Shown in pieces: positions 31,752-41,577 of a DNA stretch of 64,000 nucleotides. Position 1 is the stretch's first letter, and every line of letters starts with the position of its first letter. Origin of the DNA: Planctomycetota bacterium (lineage in GTDB: Bacteria; Planctomycetota; PLA2; JAEUHO01). The notes under the pieces are model-generated. The model had not been told where the DNA came from, did no database searches, and saw only the letters and a list, made by a program, of their open reading frames with translations. The stretch is taken from the NCBI GenBank assembly GCA_029259775.1, contig JAJDEN010000058.1, positions 124,001 to 188,000 on the forward strand, in the 5' to 3' direction. The position numbers and the translations under genes were made by a program.

Positions 31752-33047
31752 TTACTCCTCCACCCACCGCTGTCTGACCACCTGCCACTGCACCTGCGCG
31801 CCATCCAGTTCCCGCGTGACGAAGCCATGCGTCTGGCGCGATCCCGAAACCTGAGGCTCCACGGGCTCGTGCGTGTCGTCGTCCACAAGGCGGTAGATGA
31901 CAGAGCACGAGTTCAACGACGGTAGGTGTTCGGGCCAGTCCGCTCGCGGCTCGATGGACACATGGCTCATCACGTCGGCTCTGTCCAGTACGCCTTCGAT
32001 CTCGTCCAGATCCACGACATCGACAAGGCGGTCACCAACAAGGGTGCATCCGTCCAGGTCGCGCCGCAGCAAGGCGAAGGTCGTCTCCCCGTGGGGACCG
32101 AGCAGCCGAGTCCACGAGCCCCAGTCCTGCGGGTCACGCTGACACCGCTCCAGGGGGATGATCACTGCGGGGGTGTTCTCGGGAGTGAACTCCGGCCACG
32201 GCACGTCGGGTGTCGGTCCAGAGATTCGTCCGTGTGCGCTGAAGACCCCCGGTGCTTCTTCTCGACGGGTGATCGAGTCTGCCTCCGGTTCCGGTTGGGT
32301 CTCCGGGATGTGCGGCTTCGGCTGCTCGCGCTCGATCATCTCCCGCCAGGACGCCAGCGCTTCCTCCTCCGATGCTGCCCATGCCAGCGCCGCACCGGTG
32401 AAGCCGTCGGCGACCGCGCACGTGGCATCTGCAGGAAGGCGCTCGTCGAACAGCCCGTCGCGGATTGCGTACAGGCCTCTACGCCACGCCGAACCGATGC
32501 CACCTGGGAGGGGCGAGGGCCGCAGGACACGTGCCGAACTGTGCCGTGCGAGATCAAGCCTCTCGACGTACTGCGCCAGCAACTCGGTGGGCTGCGCACC
32601 GCCGCGAACCAGGGCATCGATGACGCCCACGTGCGCGTCCTCGTCCTTGCTGCGGGAAGTCTCCATCCACCTGCCGTCGTCGCCGTACGTGACGGTGATC
32701 CTGTGTGGCCCGTCGTGAATCTCGATCTCGCCTGGGCCGAGATTGCGCAACTTCGGTGCCTTGCCAGGTCGCGGCGGGGGTTCGTCCGGGGTGCCGGGAG
32801 GAGCCGCTAGCATGACGACGGTGGACAGGCGACCCTTCACGCCTAGCCGGAGCAGCGGCCAGGGGATGATCGCTGCGGTGTCCAGGCCTTCACGGCGGTA
32901 GAGCGTGAACTGTGCCTTGTCGTTCGCCGTCTCCACGACTGCTAGGTCACCCAGCCGAGAGACGACCATGTCGAAGAGCATCTGGGCGTGGCGTGATGTC
33001 GGGATCGCCACCCGGATCATCTCGGCGGGTGTCGCGCCATCAGGCAT
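31752..33047 (-). CDS. Unknown protein, chromosomal copy of a duplicated pair
   Basis: 431 residues, the same length as the island gene at 20070-21365 and similar throughout (for example SRHAQMLFDMVVSRLGDLAV and VVEPQVSG-type end). The same two-part alpha/beta layout with a Pro/Glu-rich linker is kept, so both copies seem under selection rather than decaying. No family recognised. Its own upstream neighbour survives only as a 15-codon remnant. Confidence 0.7.
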   Translation of the reverse strand: MPDGATPAEMIRVAIPTSRHAQMLFDMVVSRLGDLAVVETANDKAQFTLYRREGLDTAAIIPWPLLRLGVKGRLSTVVMLAAPPGTPDEPPPRPGKAPKLRNLGPGEIEIHDGPHRITVTYGDDGRWMETSRSKDEDAHVGVIDALVRGGAQPTELLAQYVERLDLARHSSARVLRPSPLPGGIGSAWRRGLYAIRDGLFDERLPADATCAVADGFTGAALAWAASEEEALASWREMIEREQPKPHIPETQPEPEADSITRREEAPGVFSAHGRISGPTPDVPWPEFTPENTPAVIIPLERCQRDPQDWGSWTRLLGPHGETTFALLRRDLDGCTLVGDRLVDVVDLDEIEGVLDRADVMSHVSIEPRADWPEHLPSLNSCSVIYRLVDDDTHEPVEPQVSGSRQTHGFVTRELDGAQVQWQVVRQRWVEE

Positions 33048-33132
33048 TCAGCACCTCCCCAGAACCCAACCCTGCCGCCATGTTCGCAGCCGGGTGGCTG
33101 GGAAGGCAAGGGGCCGCCGTGCGCAAGCCCGA

Positions 33133-33177
33133 TCAGCCCACGCCGATCGCGGGGCCAACCTGCTCTTCCGCCTCCCA
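33133..33177 (-). pseudogene. Tail remnant of the small gene of the duplication
   Basis: The last codons read WEAEEQVGPAIGVG and stop, matching WEADKQVGTEIGVG at the end of the 92-residue gene at 21450-21728. Nothing of the rest is present. Confidence 0.75.
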
Positions 33178-33299
33178 CTAGACGCTCCGTACTCGTACTG
33201 CCCGAACATCCCACACCAAGGCCGGGCTCCGTATCCCAGGTGGGAGCGCTGTCAATCCGGTCGGACGTGACCGCCTGCCTCGCTCGCGCGAGGGAGGGC

Positions 33300-33713
33300 A
33301 TGAACACGACCAAGACCACGGATGTCGAGATCCCCGCTGCGGACATCCAGGCTGCCGCCGACGCTGTGACCGAGTACCTGACCGTTGCGTTCCAGCCCGA
33401 GTTCCTCAAGTGGGACAAGCTCGTCAACCTCGCGATCGCCGAGATGGTGTGGAATGCCCACACCGATGAACAGCGAGGTGGGGTGCCCCGCGTGCACGTC
33501 GACGCCTCCCTGCGCGAGCTGCACGACAGACTCCGCGACGTTCGGCGAACGCGCTGGCCCGATGCCGACTGGTCCGTGATGCGCACAGGGGCGCTGGTGG
33601 AGCGTGAGCACGTTGTCTTCACGTTCGATCTCTGGTGGGACGACGCCGGCTACTGCCAGCCGTGCGAGATGACGTGGGTGCAACGCGTAGCCGGCCCGGT
33701 GGACATGAACTGA
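33300..33713 (+). CDS. Hypothetical protein
   Basis: 137 residues; GGGAGGG precedes the ATG at 33300. Helical N-terminus (ADIQAAADAVTEYLTVAFQP), then a strand-rich end with VVFTFDLWWDDAGYCQPCEM. No signal peptide and no recognised family. It follows the truncated duplication, transcribed the other way. Confidence 0.6.
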   Translation: MNTTKTTDVEIPAADIQAAADAVTEYLTVAFQPEFLKWDKLVNLAIAEMVWNAHTDEQRGGVPRVHVDASLRELHDRLRDVRRTRWPDADWSVMRTGALVEREHVVFTFDLWWDDAGYCQPCEMTWVQRVAGPVDMN

Positions 33714-33715
33714 CG

Positions 33716-33757
33716 GGGATACGGAGACCGGGATACGGCGACCGGGATACGGCGACC
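33716..33757 (+). repeat. Three tandem 14-bp repeats
   Basis: GGGATACGGAGACC followed by two units GGGATACGGCGACC, then a partial fourth (GGGA). They lie directly after the stop codon of the gene at 33300. A short simple repeat, not CRISPR-like: there are no spacers. Confidence 0.9.
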
Positions 33758-33880
33758 GGGAAGTCTGTTCGATCGTCAAAATCGAACGGGATCGGGGGGG
33801 GCTGCCCGCGTCGGATGGCAAGGCCCCGAACATCGAACAGAAAAGCCGGGCTCCGAGCCCCTCCGGCACCGAGTCCTCGA

Positions 33881-34342
33881 TCAGAAGATCCCGTGCCAGT
33901 CGAGGTCCAGCGAGGCGATGGCCGCGCACACGACGATCCCGTATCCGACGTGACCGACGACGTACGCGATAGCCACCTCGACGCCTGCCTTGCGGAAGCG
34001 CTCCACCGGATGCGAGCTGCTGACGAGCGCCATGAGGACGATGCTCGCGAGGATGCCGTGGAGCAGTCCCAGGACCGCGCCGAGCATGGCGGCCCCGAGC
34101 GTGGATGGCACGACGACCAGCGTGAGCACGATCGCGTACGGGATGGCGAACAGCGTCCCCACGGCGAGGTGGATCGCGACGCCAGGCCACAACGCATTCT
34201 CGTAAGCCCGCGTCAACAAGCTGCCGAGCACGCGAATCATGTCCGCGTGGGCCCAGCCCGCGCGGTGGATCAGCGTCATCAAGAAGGTCATGGCCACTGT
34301 GCCTAGTGCGCCAGCCAACAACGTCTGCACTACGAGCATCAT
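33881..34342 (-). CDS. Four-helix membrane protein, unknown
   Basis: 153 residues with four hydrophobic segments (about 3-22, 52-78, 82-108, 122-145). GALGTVAMTFLMTLIHRAG, TLFAIPYAIVLTLVVVPSTL and AVLGLLHGILASIVLMALV are clearly membrane helices. The layout resembles DUF6789/DUF1440-like small membrane proteins, without certainty. Confidence 0.65.
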   Translation of the reverse strand: MMLVVQTLLAGALGTVAMTFLMTLIHRAGWAHADMIRVLGSLLTRAYENALWPGVAIHLAVGTLFAIPYAIVLTLVVVPSTLGAAMLGAVLGLLHGILASIVLMALVSSSHPVERFRKAGVEVAIAYVVGHVGYGIVVCAAIASLDLDWHGIF

Positions 34343-34663
34343 GTGCCCATGCTACGCCCGCGCGAGTCCCAGGAGCCCACCGGAGTGAGATTGGGCGTGC
34401 CGCTCGATCCTCCGCGGCGCTACGTTTCCCCCGAAGGGGGCGTGCTCGCGGTCTCCAGCCTGATGACGGCGCCACGCCGGAGCGTCCCGCATCGTGGAGG
34501 GTGCGTCAGCTTCGTGCCCCACGTTCGCACGGATGCGTTCCGGGGGTGAGTTCACCGTCGATGCCCTGCCAATGGAGCGACAAGGAACCCCTCAGCACTT
34601 CAAGACCGATGCCTCCCCCAACAAGCCCTATGCTCGGGCACAGCAAGAGAGGCCAGGATCGAT
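34343..34663. other. Gene-free stretch
   Basis: About 320 bases between the divergent membrane-protein gene and the small gene at 34664. I see no gene, RNA or strong repeat; promoters for both sides are expected here. Confidence 0.5.
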
Positions 34664-34891
34664 ATGGAACCGCGGCATTCCGAGGCAGCTACGATGCGGC
34701 GGTCGCACGCCCCCTCGCCCGAGGAGATCCTGGATTCCCTGGTCCTGGCCACCCCGGAGAAGCGGCGGCTCCTCCTCCAGATGTTCCAGCATGAGATGTC
34801 TCTCCTCGTAGCCGACGACGAAGGGATGCAGGGCGCGCGGCCGACCCGGATCGATCGGATCCGCCGAGCGCTCAGCGCCTTGCCCGTGTGA
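34664..34891 (+). CDS. Small hypothetical protein
   Basis: 75 residues, or 65 from an internal ATG at 34694. The sequence is helical and charged: SPEEILDSLVLATPEKRRLL, LQMFQHEMSLLVADD and IDRIRRALSALPV. AGGA lies upstream. No family recognised; it converges on the CHAT/TPR gene. Confidence 0.45.
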   Translation: MEPRHSEAATMRRSHAPSPEEILDSLVLATPEKRRLLLQMFQHEMSLLVADDEGMQGARPTRIDRIRRALSALPV

Positions 34892-34991
34892 GCCGGCACG
34901 CGCGAGAACGCCCACGCTTCGCCGTTCGCCGTGTGTCGCGGGGCTTCCATCACGACCGCGTAGCGAACGCAGCTCGGCACGGGGTCCCGGA

Positions 34992-37900
34992 TCAGTTGGG
35001 AAGCCCCCAGAGCACCCACGCTGCCCAGTAGTAGGGGTGCTTCCACTTGCCGTTCGGATGGTCGCGGACGAACGCCTGCGCCTTCCTCAAGGCGGCGGCG
35101 GCGCCAAGCCCCTTCTTGCCGTCCTTCGGATTCCACAACTCGTAGAAGCGCACCATCAGCGCCTTCGTCGCCGCGTCGTCCACCTTCCACAGCGAGCAGA
35201 TGACACGCGGGGCGCCCGCGAACATGAATGCGCGCGTCAACCCCAAGATGCCCTCGCCCTTCACGACACGACCTCGGCCCGTCTCGCACGCGGAGAGCAC
35301 CGCGAGGTCGGCGGGAATCTGCATGCGCAAGACCTCGAGCGCCGTCAGGAACCCGTCGTCCTCCCCAGCGCGAGACAGCGCCAGCGACGAGAGCATGGGG
35401 CGGTCCACGTCGATCAAGCCGTGGCAGGCGAAGTGAACAGCCTTCCAGCGCTTCTGTTCCTTGAGGCTCACGCGAAGGCCCGCCTCGCTCGCCTTGGCGC
35501 CGATCAGCGACACCGTGCCGACGGTCGTAGCCTCCGGCGCGGTCGCAGGTAGCGGCGAGAGGCTGCGCCCCCGGTAGTAGATCGCCTTCGCACGATCGGA
35601 GACACCGCTGTAGTCGGGGCTGCCGAGGGACAGGACGCCCGTGCCCGCTTCTCGTTCTTCGTCCAGCAGCAGGACATGCGTCGTTCCAGAGGGAGTCATG
35701 GCGACGGTCTGCTGGAAGAGTGCCCCGAAGGGCACGTAGCACAGCGGTCCCTCCGGCGAGACCATGACCTGCTTCACGTCCTTGCCGAGTTTCAGGGGAT
35801 CCACCAGCAGAGCCTTGAGCGCGGCAAGCGCCTTGGCCGGATCCACGTCCGCATCGCTGGCATCAAGCGCAGCGCACGCAGCCTGGACATCGGAAGCCTT
35901 GCCGAGCTCTACGATCCGCTCGCCGTCCGGGCGAAGGACGAGTGCGAGCGCCTCGTCCAGGCAGAGGCCGTACAGCACCAGCGCCTGGTCTGCCTCGAGG
36001 GCGTCCTGGATGTCGTAGATCGTCTTGGGGCGCGGGTAGAAGAGCCCGGCCTGCTGCTTGAGCCGCTTCTTGAGGTCGCGCTGGATGCGTCCATCGATGG
36101 CGCGTACGCGCTCCGTGGCATCGCTGAGCACCGTGGCTGCGGCACGGGAGGCAATGAGCTTGCCTCGCCTCGTCGCCCGGTCATAGGCACGCCGGGCCAC
36201 CTTCTCGGCGGCCCTCGCTTCGCGGTCCTCCTGGCGGAGGTCGGGCGGGAGCGACTCGGCCTTCCAGCGCAGCGCCTCGCGCTTGTCCAGAGCATCGAGA
36301 AGGGAGCCCGCGCGACCGCTCTCCAAGAACGTGAGCGCCTCGGCGGGTTCCCCCTCGCGGGCAGCTGCGAGCACGCCCACAGCAAAGAGATTCGTGTGCT
36401 GCCCGCGGGCCGTTGCTCCCTGCTCCCCATCCAGGCCGCCCAGCAGCCCCTCGGCTTCCCGCAGCGCCTCGCGCGCACGCGCCAGGGCACGAGACGGCTT
36501 GCCCATCGCCAGATGCAGGTGCGCCAGTCGCTTCAGGGCCGTGACGAGGATCGGAGCTGCCCGCAGGCTGCGCGCCGCGCTCACGCTGCGCTCCAGGGCT
36601 CGGCGTGCCTTGGCGTGATCTCCGAGTGCCAGGTGAACGCGGCCGATGTGGCGGAGCGTCATGGCCGCGCCCCGCTTGTCGCCCAGCGCCCGCTTCTGTT
36701 CCAGCGCGAGTTCGAGCGTCGCGAGCGCCTTCGCGGGCTCCCCCAGGTGCTCTTGGACCACACCGATGTTGCTGAGCGACAACGCCACACCCCACTTGTC
36801 GCCTAGGGCTCGCCGCTGCCTGAGGGCGCGCTCGTGAAAGGAGAGCGCCTTGGCCCGATCGCCGAGGGACTGGTGGATGTTCCCGATGTTGCCGAGCGTG
36901 GTGGCAACGCCCTGCTTGTCGTCAAGGGTCTGCTGTCGTTCCAGGGCGCCTTCGAGCATCGCGAGTGCCTTGGCGTAGTGACCGAGCTCCTGGTGGACAA
37001 GGGCGGTGTTGGCAAGCGCAGCGACGATGCGCTTCTCATCACCCAGCTCTTGCAAGAGCTCGAGGGCGTCCTCGTAGATCGAGAGGGCCCTGGCGTAGTC
37101 GCCGAGCCGCTGGTGTACGGCGCCGATGTTGGCGAGCGTACCCGCCGCACCGCGCTTGTCGCCGCGCGAGCGATGCTGCTCGAGTGCTCGTTCAAGAATC
37201 GAGAGTGCCTTGGCGTACTCGCCAAGGACCCGGTAGAGATTCCCCATGTTGGCGAGCGTGTTCGTGGCGGCCTGTTTGGCGCCCAGCGCTTCCAGCTGTT
37301 CATGGGCACGTTCGTAGGTGGAGAGCGCCTCGGCGTGATCTCCGCGGCTCTCGTGGACGAGGCCGATGCCGCTGAGAACCCTGGCCGCGCCACGTTGATC
37401 GCCCAGGGTCCGCGTCTGTTCAAGTGCGCGCTCGTAGACCGAGAGGGCCTTGGCGTAGTTCCCGAGGGCGCGGTGGGTCATGCCGATGTTGGTCAGGACC
37501 GCGGAAGTGGCCCCTCGTCCGCCCAGCGCCTGCTTCAGCTTGAGTGCATGCTCGAAGATCGCGAGCGCCTTGGCGTGCTTCCCGAGGTTGAAGTAGACGA
37601 GGCCGAGGTTGCCCTGGGTCGTGGCGACGCCCCGCTCGTCGCCCAGAGCCCGCATGCGTTCGAGCGCCCGCTCGTAGACCGAGAGCGCCGCAGCGTAGTC
37701 GCCCAGCAATCCATGGATGATGCCGAGACGGCTGAGCGCACGAGCCGCGCCTTGCTGGTCGCCTCGCTGTTCGGTAAGGACGACGGCCTTTCCCAGCAGG
37801 AGCACAGCGTCGGGCCAGTTGGCATCGAAGTACGCACTCGTCGCGGCCTCGTTGTAGAGACGCGCGCCCTGACGCAACCAGCCGAGTGCGTGCGCTGCTG

Positions 37901-38441
37901 CCGCGGCCCGTTGCAGGAGATCCTTGGTCTGGCCGTGCTGCCGCGCCGTTCGGAGGGCGAGCCCACGCACGTGATGGAGGCGGATGCGGGTGATCGTGTT
38001 GAGTGGCGTGGGCAACGAAGCTGTCCCCGCCAGGATCTGCGCCGGTGTGCCTGCCCGCAGCGCGGCACGCATCTTGGTCAGCAACTCCCGCTCCGCGGTG
38101 TCCGGCTTCCGCTTGCGCCACGCTTCGACATGCGCCGGCAACTGCTCGACATCCACACGCCGTGCCGCCTTCGCGAACGCCTCCGCCGCGTCGTGGTTGC
38201 CCCGGTAGCAAAGCAGGTCAGCCACGAGCCAAGGGTCGGGCTTGTCCTGCAGGGCCAGGGTCGTCAGTTCCTTGCCATCCTGGGACGTGACGGCGCTGGC
38301 GACGGCGTCGGCTGCCTGCTGGGTGGTGAGAGGCTTGGGCGGGCCCTGCTTGGGCTGCTCCTCGTCCTCCGCAGTGGCGGAGCCGAGGAGGAACAACAGA
38401 CAGGCGGTGACGACAGCGACTACGCGCACAGGCTTCCTCAT
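34992..38441 (-). CDS. TPR-CHAT (caspase-like) exported protein
   Basis: 1149 residues from the ATG at 38441; longer reading frames upstream lack coding character. RVVAVVTACLLFLLGSATA is a signal peptide. Residues about 220-720 are tandem tetratricopeptide repeats of about 40 residues (NIGxxHxxLGDYAKALSIYE pattern, at least 11). The C-terminal CHAT domain (about 800-1149) keeps the His-Cys dyad: HFACHG (H1007) and SACETG (C1052). CHAT is a caspase/separase-like protease. The leader implies periplasmic or surface location, unlike cytoplasmic defence CHATs. Confidence 0.85.
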   Translation of the reverse strand: MRKPVRVVAVVTACLLFLLGSATAEDEEQPKQGPPKPLTTQQAADAVASAVTSQDGKELTTLALQDKPDPWLVADLLCYRGNHDAAEAFAKAARRVDVEQLPAHVEAWRKRKPDTAERELLTKMRAALRAGTPAQILAGTASLPTPLNTITRIRLHHVRGLALRTARQHGQTKDLLQRAAAAAHALGWLRQGARLYNEAATSAYFDANWPDAVLLLGKAVVLTEQRGDQQGAARALSRLGIIHGLLGDYAAALSVYERALERMRALGDERGVATTQGNLGLVYFNLGKHAKALAIFEHALKLKQALGGRGATSAVLTNIGMTHRALGNYAKALSVYERALEQTRTLGDQRGAARVLSGIGLVHESRGDHAEALSTYERAHEQLEALGAKQAATNTLANMGNLYRVLGEYAKALSILERALEQHRSRGDKRGAAGTLANIGAVHQRLGDYARALSIYEDALELLQELGDEKRIVAALANTALVHQELGHYAKALAMLEGALERQQTLDDKQGVATTLGNIGNIHQSLGDRAKALSFHERALRQRRALGDKWGVALSLSNIGVVQEHLGEPAKALATLELALEQKRALGDKRGAAMTLRHIGRVHLALGDHAKARRALERSVSAARSLRAAPILVTALKRLAHLHLAMGKPSRALARAREALREAEGLLGGLDGEQGATARGQHTNLFAVGVLAAAREGEPAEALTFLESGRAGSLLDALDKREALRWKAESLPPDLRQEDREARAAEKVARRAYDRATRRGKLIASRAAATVLSDATERVRAIDGRIQRDLKKRLKQQAGLFYPRPKTIYDIQDALEADQALVLYGLCLDEALALVLRPDGERIVELGKASDVQAACAALDASDADVDPAKALAALKALLVDPLKLGKDVKQVMVSPEGPLCYVPFGALFQQTVAMTPSGTTHVLLLDEEREAGTGVLSLGSPDYSGVSDRAKAIYYRGRSLSPLPATAPEATTVGTVSLIGAKASEAGLRVSLKEQKRWKAVHFACHGLIDVDRPMLSSLALSRAGEDDGFLTALEVLRMQIPADLAVLSACETGRGRVVKGEGILGLTRAFMFAGAPRVICSLWKVDDAATKALMVRFYELWNPKDGKKGLGAAAALRKAQAFVRDHPNGKWKHPYYWAAWVLWGLPN

Positions 38442-38749
38442 CAGTGGCGGATTGACGCCACGTTCATTCCAGGGGAAGGGGAGCAGGCGCGCAAGGCCCG
38501 GAGTGCCGGGGCGTTTCTTTCCGGCCTCACATCCTGCACAGGGCGCTTCTGCGGTCGGTGGGCGCCTCCACATGGGCGGCCTGCAGCTCGGCTGGCTCCA
38601 CGCGTGTCCGAGGATCCAGCATCCGGGCACCTCATCCCACACCCTCCGCGCCCTCTACGCTGCCCGTCTGTCGGGTTGTCAATGGCACCCCACGCACGAC
38701 GGAAGTGATGGCTTGGCCTCGTCTCCCGTAATCTGACCAACCCGGAGGG
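38442..38749. other. Divergent promoter region
   Basis: About 308 bases between the leftward TPR-CHAT gene and the rightward efflux operon. I see no gene; both promoters should lie here. GGAGGG at about 38743 is the ribosome site of the next gene. Confidence 0.5.
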
Positions 38750-40171
38750 ATGCACCGCATGAGAGGTCGAAGCCTGCCTGGCACGCTTGGCGTTGCGCAG
38801 CGTGTCCCTCTGTTGTTTGCATGTGCCCTGCTCGCCATGCTCGTCGTCGTGCCGGCTTGCATGGGCGCACCGGCACCTGTCGAGCCTGTGCCCGATGTGC
38901 GGGCGCCGGCGCAGTTCAGCCGCTCTGGCACGGCCGTGACGACAGATCCCTGGTGGAGCGCCTTCGAAGATGCGCGCCTGGACGGCCATGTGCACCAGGC
39001 CCTGGCCGCCAACCGGGACCTCGAAGCCATCTGGCACGCCTTCCGCGAGGCCTGCGCCGTGGTCCGACGCACCGGCGCGGCCAAGCTGCCGGTCATGGAC
39101 CTGCTCGCCGATGCCGACATCTCCCGCGGCAGCCACGACAACGACGACGAAAGGGCGTCGGTCGGCGGTGCGGTCGGCTACGAGGTCGACCTGTGGGGAC
39201 GGCTCGAGGCCAGTCGGCGTGCGGACGCGTTCGAGGCCCAAGCGAGCCTCGACGACTACCGGGCGGCGGCGGTCACCCTCACCGCCGAGGTCGCGCGCAC
39301 GTGGTACCGGCTCGTCGAGGCCGAACTGCAGATGGCCGTACTCGACGCCCAAGTCCAGTCGAACCGCAAGATCCTGTCCTTGATCGAGCCTCGCGTCGCC
39401 ACGCAACAGCTGCGGAGTGTGGATCTGTTGCGCCAAGAGGCGCTCATCGAGTCCACGCGCGAAGAACGCATCAACGCCGAAGCGGATGCGAAGATCCTCC
39501 GCAACCAGCTCGCGGTCTTGACCGGCCAGGCTCCAGGGCGCATTCCGCCAGGTGAGAGTCCGCGGCTCGCGGACATGCCGGCACTTCCGACGACGGGCGT
39601 GCCGATTGCACTCGTCCGCCGGCGGCCGGACATCGTGGCCGCCCAGCACCGGGTCATGGCGGGCGATCAGGTACTCGGCGCCGCGCTTCGGGATCGGTAT
39701 CCACGCCTGAATCTCCGGGCGTCGGCGGGCTCGGCGACGGGCGTCTTCGAAGAGTTCATCGCCGCGTTCGCTGCAGGGTTGCTGGCGCCCGTCGTCGACG
39801 GTGGCTTGCGGGCGGCCGAGATCGATCGCACCCGGGCCCGGCGCGATCGCCTGCGGGCGGAGTACGCGCAGGCGGTTCTCGTCGCGTTCCGCGACGTGGA
39901 AGACGCACTCGTAGAGGAGTCGCGTCACCGAGCTCGCATGCGGAGCCTCGAGCGGCAGCTCGAGCTCACGGTGCGCTCGTCCGAACGGCTACGCGACGAG
40001 TACCTGAACGGGCAGGGCAGCTACATCGAGGTCCTTGCGGCCCTGACCAACGAGCAGTCGCTGCGGCGCGAGATCCTGACGGCCCAGCGGCTTCTCATCG
40101 ATGCACGCATCGGCCTGTACCGAGCGTTGGCCGGCCATCTGGTGACCGGCCGCGAGAAGGAGGCGCAGTGA
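38750..40171 (+). CDS. TolC/NodT-family outer-membrane efflux factor
   Basis: 473 residues. The ATG at 38759 has better spacing to GGAGGG than 38750, so the start may be three codons later. FACALLAMLVVVPACMG is a lipoprotein leader. The family features follow: DPWWSAFEDARLDGHVHQAL, VGYEVDLWGRLEASRRA, and after the midpoint VALVRRRPDIVAAQHRV-type (IALVRRRPDIVAAQHRVMAG) and FRDVEDALVEE. It forms the outer-membrane channel of the pump; its stop overlaps the adaptor GTG. Confidence 0.92.
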   Translation: MHRMRGRSLPGTLGVAQRVPLLFACALLAMLVVVPACMGAPAPVEPVPDVRAPAQFSRSGTAVTTDPWWSAFEDARLDGHVHQALAANRDLEAIWHAFREACAVVRRTGAAKLPVMDLLADADISRGSHDNDDERASVGGAVGYEVDLWGRLEASRRADAFEAQASLDDYRAAAVTLTAEVARTWYRLVEAELQMAVLDAQVQSNRKILSLIEPRVATQQLRSVDLLRQEALIESTREERINAEADAKILRNQLAVLTGQAPGRIPPGESPRLADMPALPTTGVPIALVRRRPDIVAAQHRVMAGDQVLGAALRDRYPRLNLRASAGSATGVFEEFIAAFAAGLLAPVVDGGLRAAEIDRTRARRDRLRAEYAQAVLVAFRDVEDALVEESRHRARMRSLERQLELTVRSSERLRDEYLNGQGSYIEVLAALTNEQSLRREILTAQRLLIDARIGLYRALAGHLVTGREKEAQ

Positions 40172-41577
40172 CCCGTCTTGGCCAGATCGTCGTTTGCGTG
40201 GTGCTCGCCGGCGGCGCGTACCTCCTCGTCCGCTGGATCAGCGCGACCGAGCCGACCGCCCAGCGCGTGGGCGCGGTCAAGGAGACCGCCATGCTCGTGG
40301 AGGTCGTGCCGGCCGAGCAGGGCGATTTCTCGCCCGAGATCGTCGGGGTGGGCACGGTCGAGGCTGAGCGCGAGGTCATGTTGCGCCCGCGCGTCTCCGG
40401 CACCGTGATCGCCCGCGGCAAGAACTTCGTGCCCGGGGGCTTCGTCGCCGCAGGCGAGACGCTGCTGCAGCTCGACCCGACGGACTTCACGACAGCACAG
40501 AAGGCGCGCCAGGGTGAGCTCGCACAGGCCACCGCGCAGCGTGACGAGGCCCGGGCGGCGGCCAAGCGGATCGCCGCCGAACTCGACGAGGTCCGAGCGG
40601 AGCGCCAGCAGGCCGAGGCCGAGCTCGAGCAGGCCAAAGCGGACCTCGAGATCGAAGAAGGCCGCCAGGCCATCGCGACCCGCGACTACGAGTTGCTGGG
40701 CGAGAAGCTCGACGCCCAGCAACGTCGTCTGGCCCTGCGCGAGCCGCAGCGCGCGGCGGCCCACGCGAAGCTCGCCGCCGTTCGGACCCGCATCGCGGCG
40801 GCCGAGGCCCGCACCGCAGCCACGCAGGCTCGGATCACCGCCGCCGATGCCGCCGTCGAGGCGGTCACTGCGCGCATCGCGGTGGTCAAGGCAGCCGTCG
40901 ACCAGGCGCGCCATGACTTCGAGCGGACGACGATCACGGCGCCGTTCGAGGCGCAGGTATTGAAGCGCATGGCGGACAAGGGCTCGGAGGTCTCCACGAG
41001 CGGCGAGATCGCGCAACTCGTGGGCGTCGAGGTGTACTGGGTCATCGCGACGGTGCCGCTCTCCAAGCTCCGCTGGATCCGCTTTCCCAAGGGCGAGGTC
41101 GAAGGATCCCTCGTCACCATCCACCACGACGCCGCCTGGGGCAAGGGCCGCCGCCGCCTGGGGCGCGTGCAGAGCTTGATCGGCACGTTGGACCGCACGA
41201 CGCGCCTGGCCCGCGTCGTCGTGGCGGTGCAGGATCCGTTGGCGCGCACGCCGGATCTGAAGCTGCCGGACCGGCCCCATCTCATCGTTGGCTCCCTCGT
41301 TGAGGTCCGCATCCAGGCCGAGCCGCTTCGGCAGGTCGTGCGCATCGCGCGGGGCCACCTGCGCAAGGACCACACCGTCTGGGTGATGGCGGACGGCAAG
41401 CTCGACATTCGCAAGGTGGATGTCGTCTTCGAAGATCCCGACTACAGCTACATCCGCGCCGGCCTCGAGGCGGGCGCCAAGGTCGTACGGACGAACCTGG
41501 CCACCGTTGCTCGCGACGCGCCGCTGCGCACCGCGGGCGAGCGGGCCGGCGGCGCGGCGGGAACGAGCAAGCCGTGA
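40168..41577 (+). CDS. RND efflux periplasmic adaptor (HlyD/MFP)
   Basis: 469 residues, GTG start overlapping the upstream stop (GTGA). One N-terminal TM ([17 protein letters not shown]). The biotinyl-lipoyl-like part is split by a long coiled coil (about 105-245, Glu/Ala-rich heptads such as [18 protein letters not shown]). Then [20 protein letters not shown] and the barrel with [17 protein letters not shown]. The hairpin is longer than usual. It joins the outer-membrane factor and the permease next to it. Confidence 0.9.
   Translation: MTRLGQIVVCVVLAGGAYLLVRWISATEPTAQRVGAVKETAMLVEVVPAEQGDFSPEIVGVGTVEAEREVMLRPRVSGTVIARGKNFVPGGFVAAGETLLQLDPTDFTTAQKARQGELAQATAQRDEARAAAKRIAAELDEVRAERQQAEAELEQAKADLEIEEGRQAIATRDYELLGEKLDAQQRRLALREPQRAAAHAKLAAVRTRIAAAEARTAATQARITAADAAVEAVTARIAVVKAAVDQARHDFERTTITAPFEAQVLKRMADKGSEVSTSGEIAQLVGVEVYWVIATVPLSKLRWIRFPKGEVEGSLVTIHHDAAWGKGRRRLGRVQSLIGTLDRTTRLARVVVAVQDPLARTPDLKLPDRPHLIVGSLVEVRIQAEPLRQVVRIARGHLRKDHTVWVMADGKLDIRKVDVVFEDPDYSYIRAGLEAGAKVVRTNLATVARDAPLRTAGERAGGAAGTSKP

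Larger units (their letters stand above)
31752..33177 (-). repeat. Segmental duplication, copy 2
   Basis: Counterpart of 20070-21494, including the gap upstream of the gene and the last codons of the following reading frame. Similarity stops sharply at 33177, where the chromosome continues with unrelated sequence. Confidence 0.8.

Noticed and set aside
33716..33757. CRISPR array
   Set aside because: Three contiguous 14-bp units without spacers; a simple tandem repeat.
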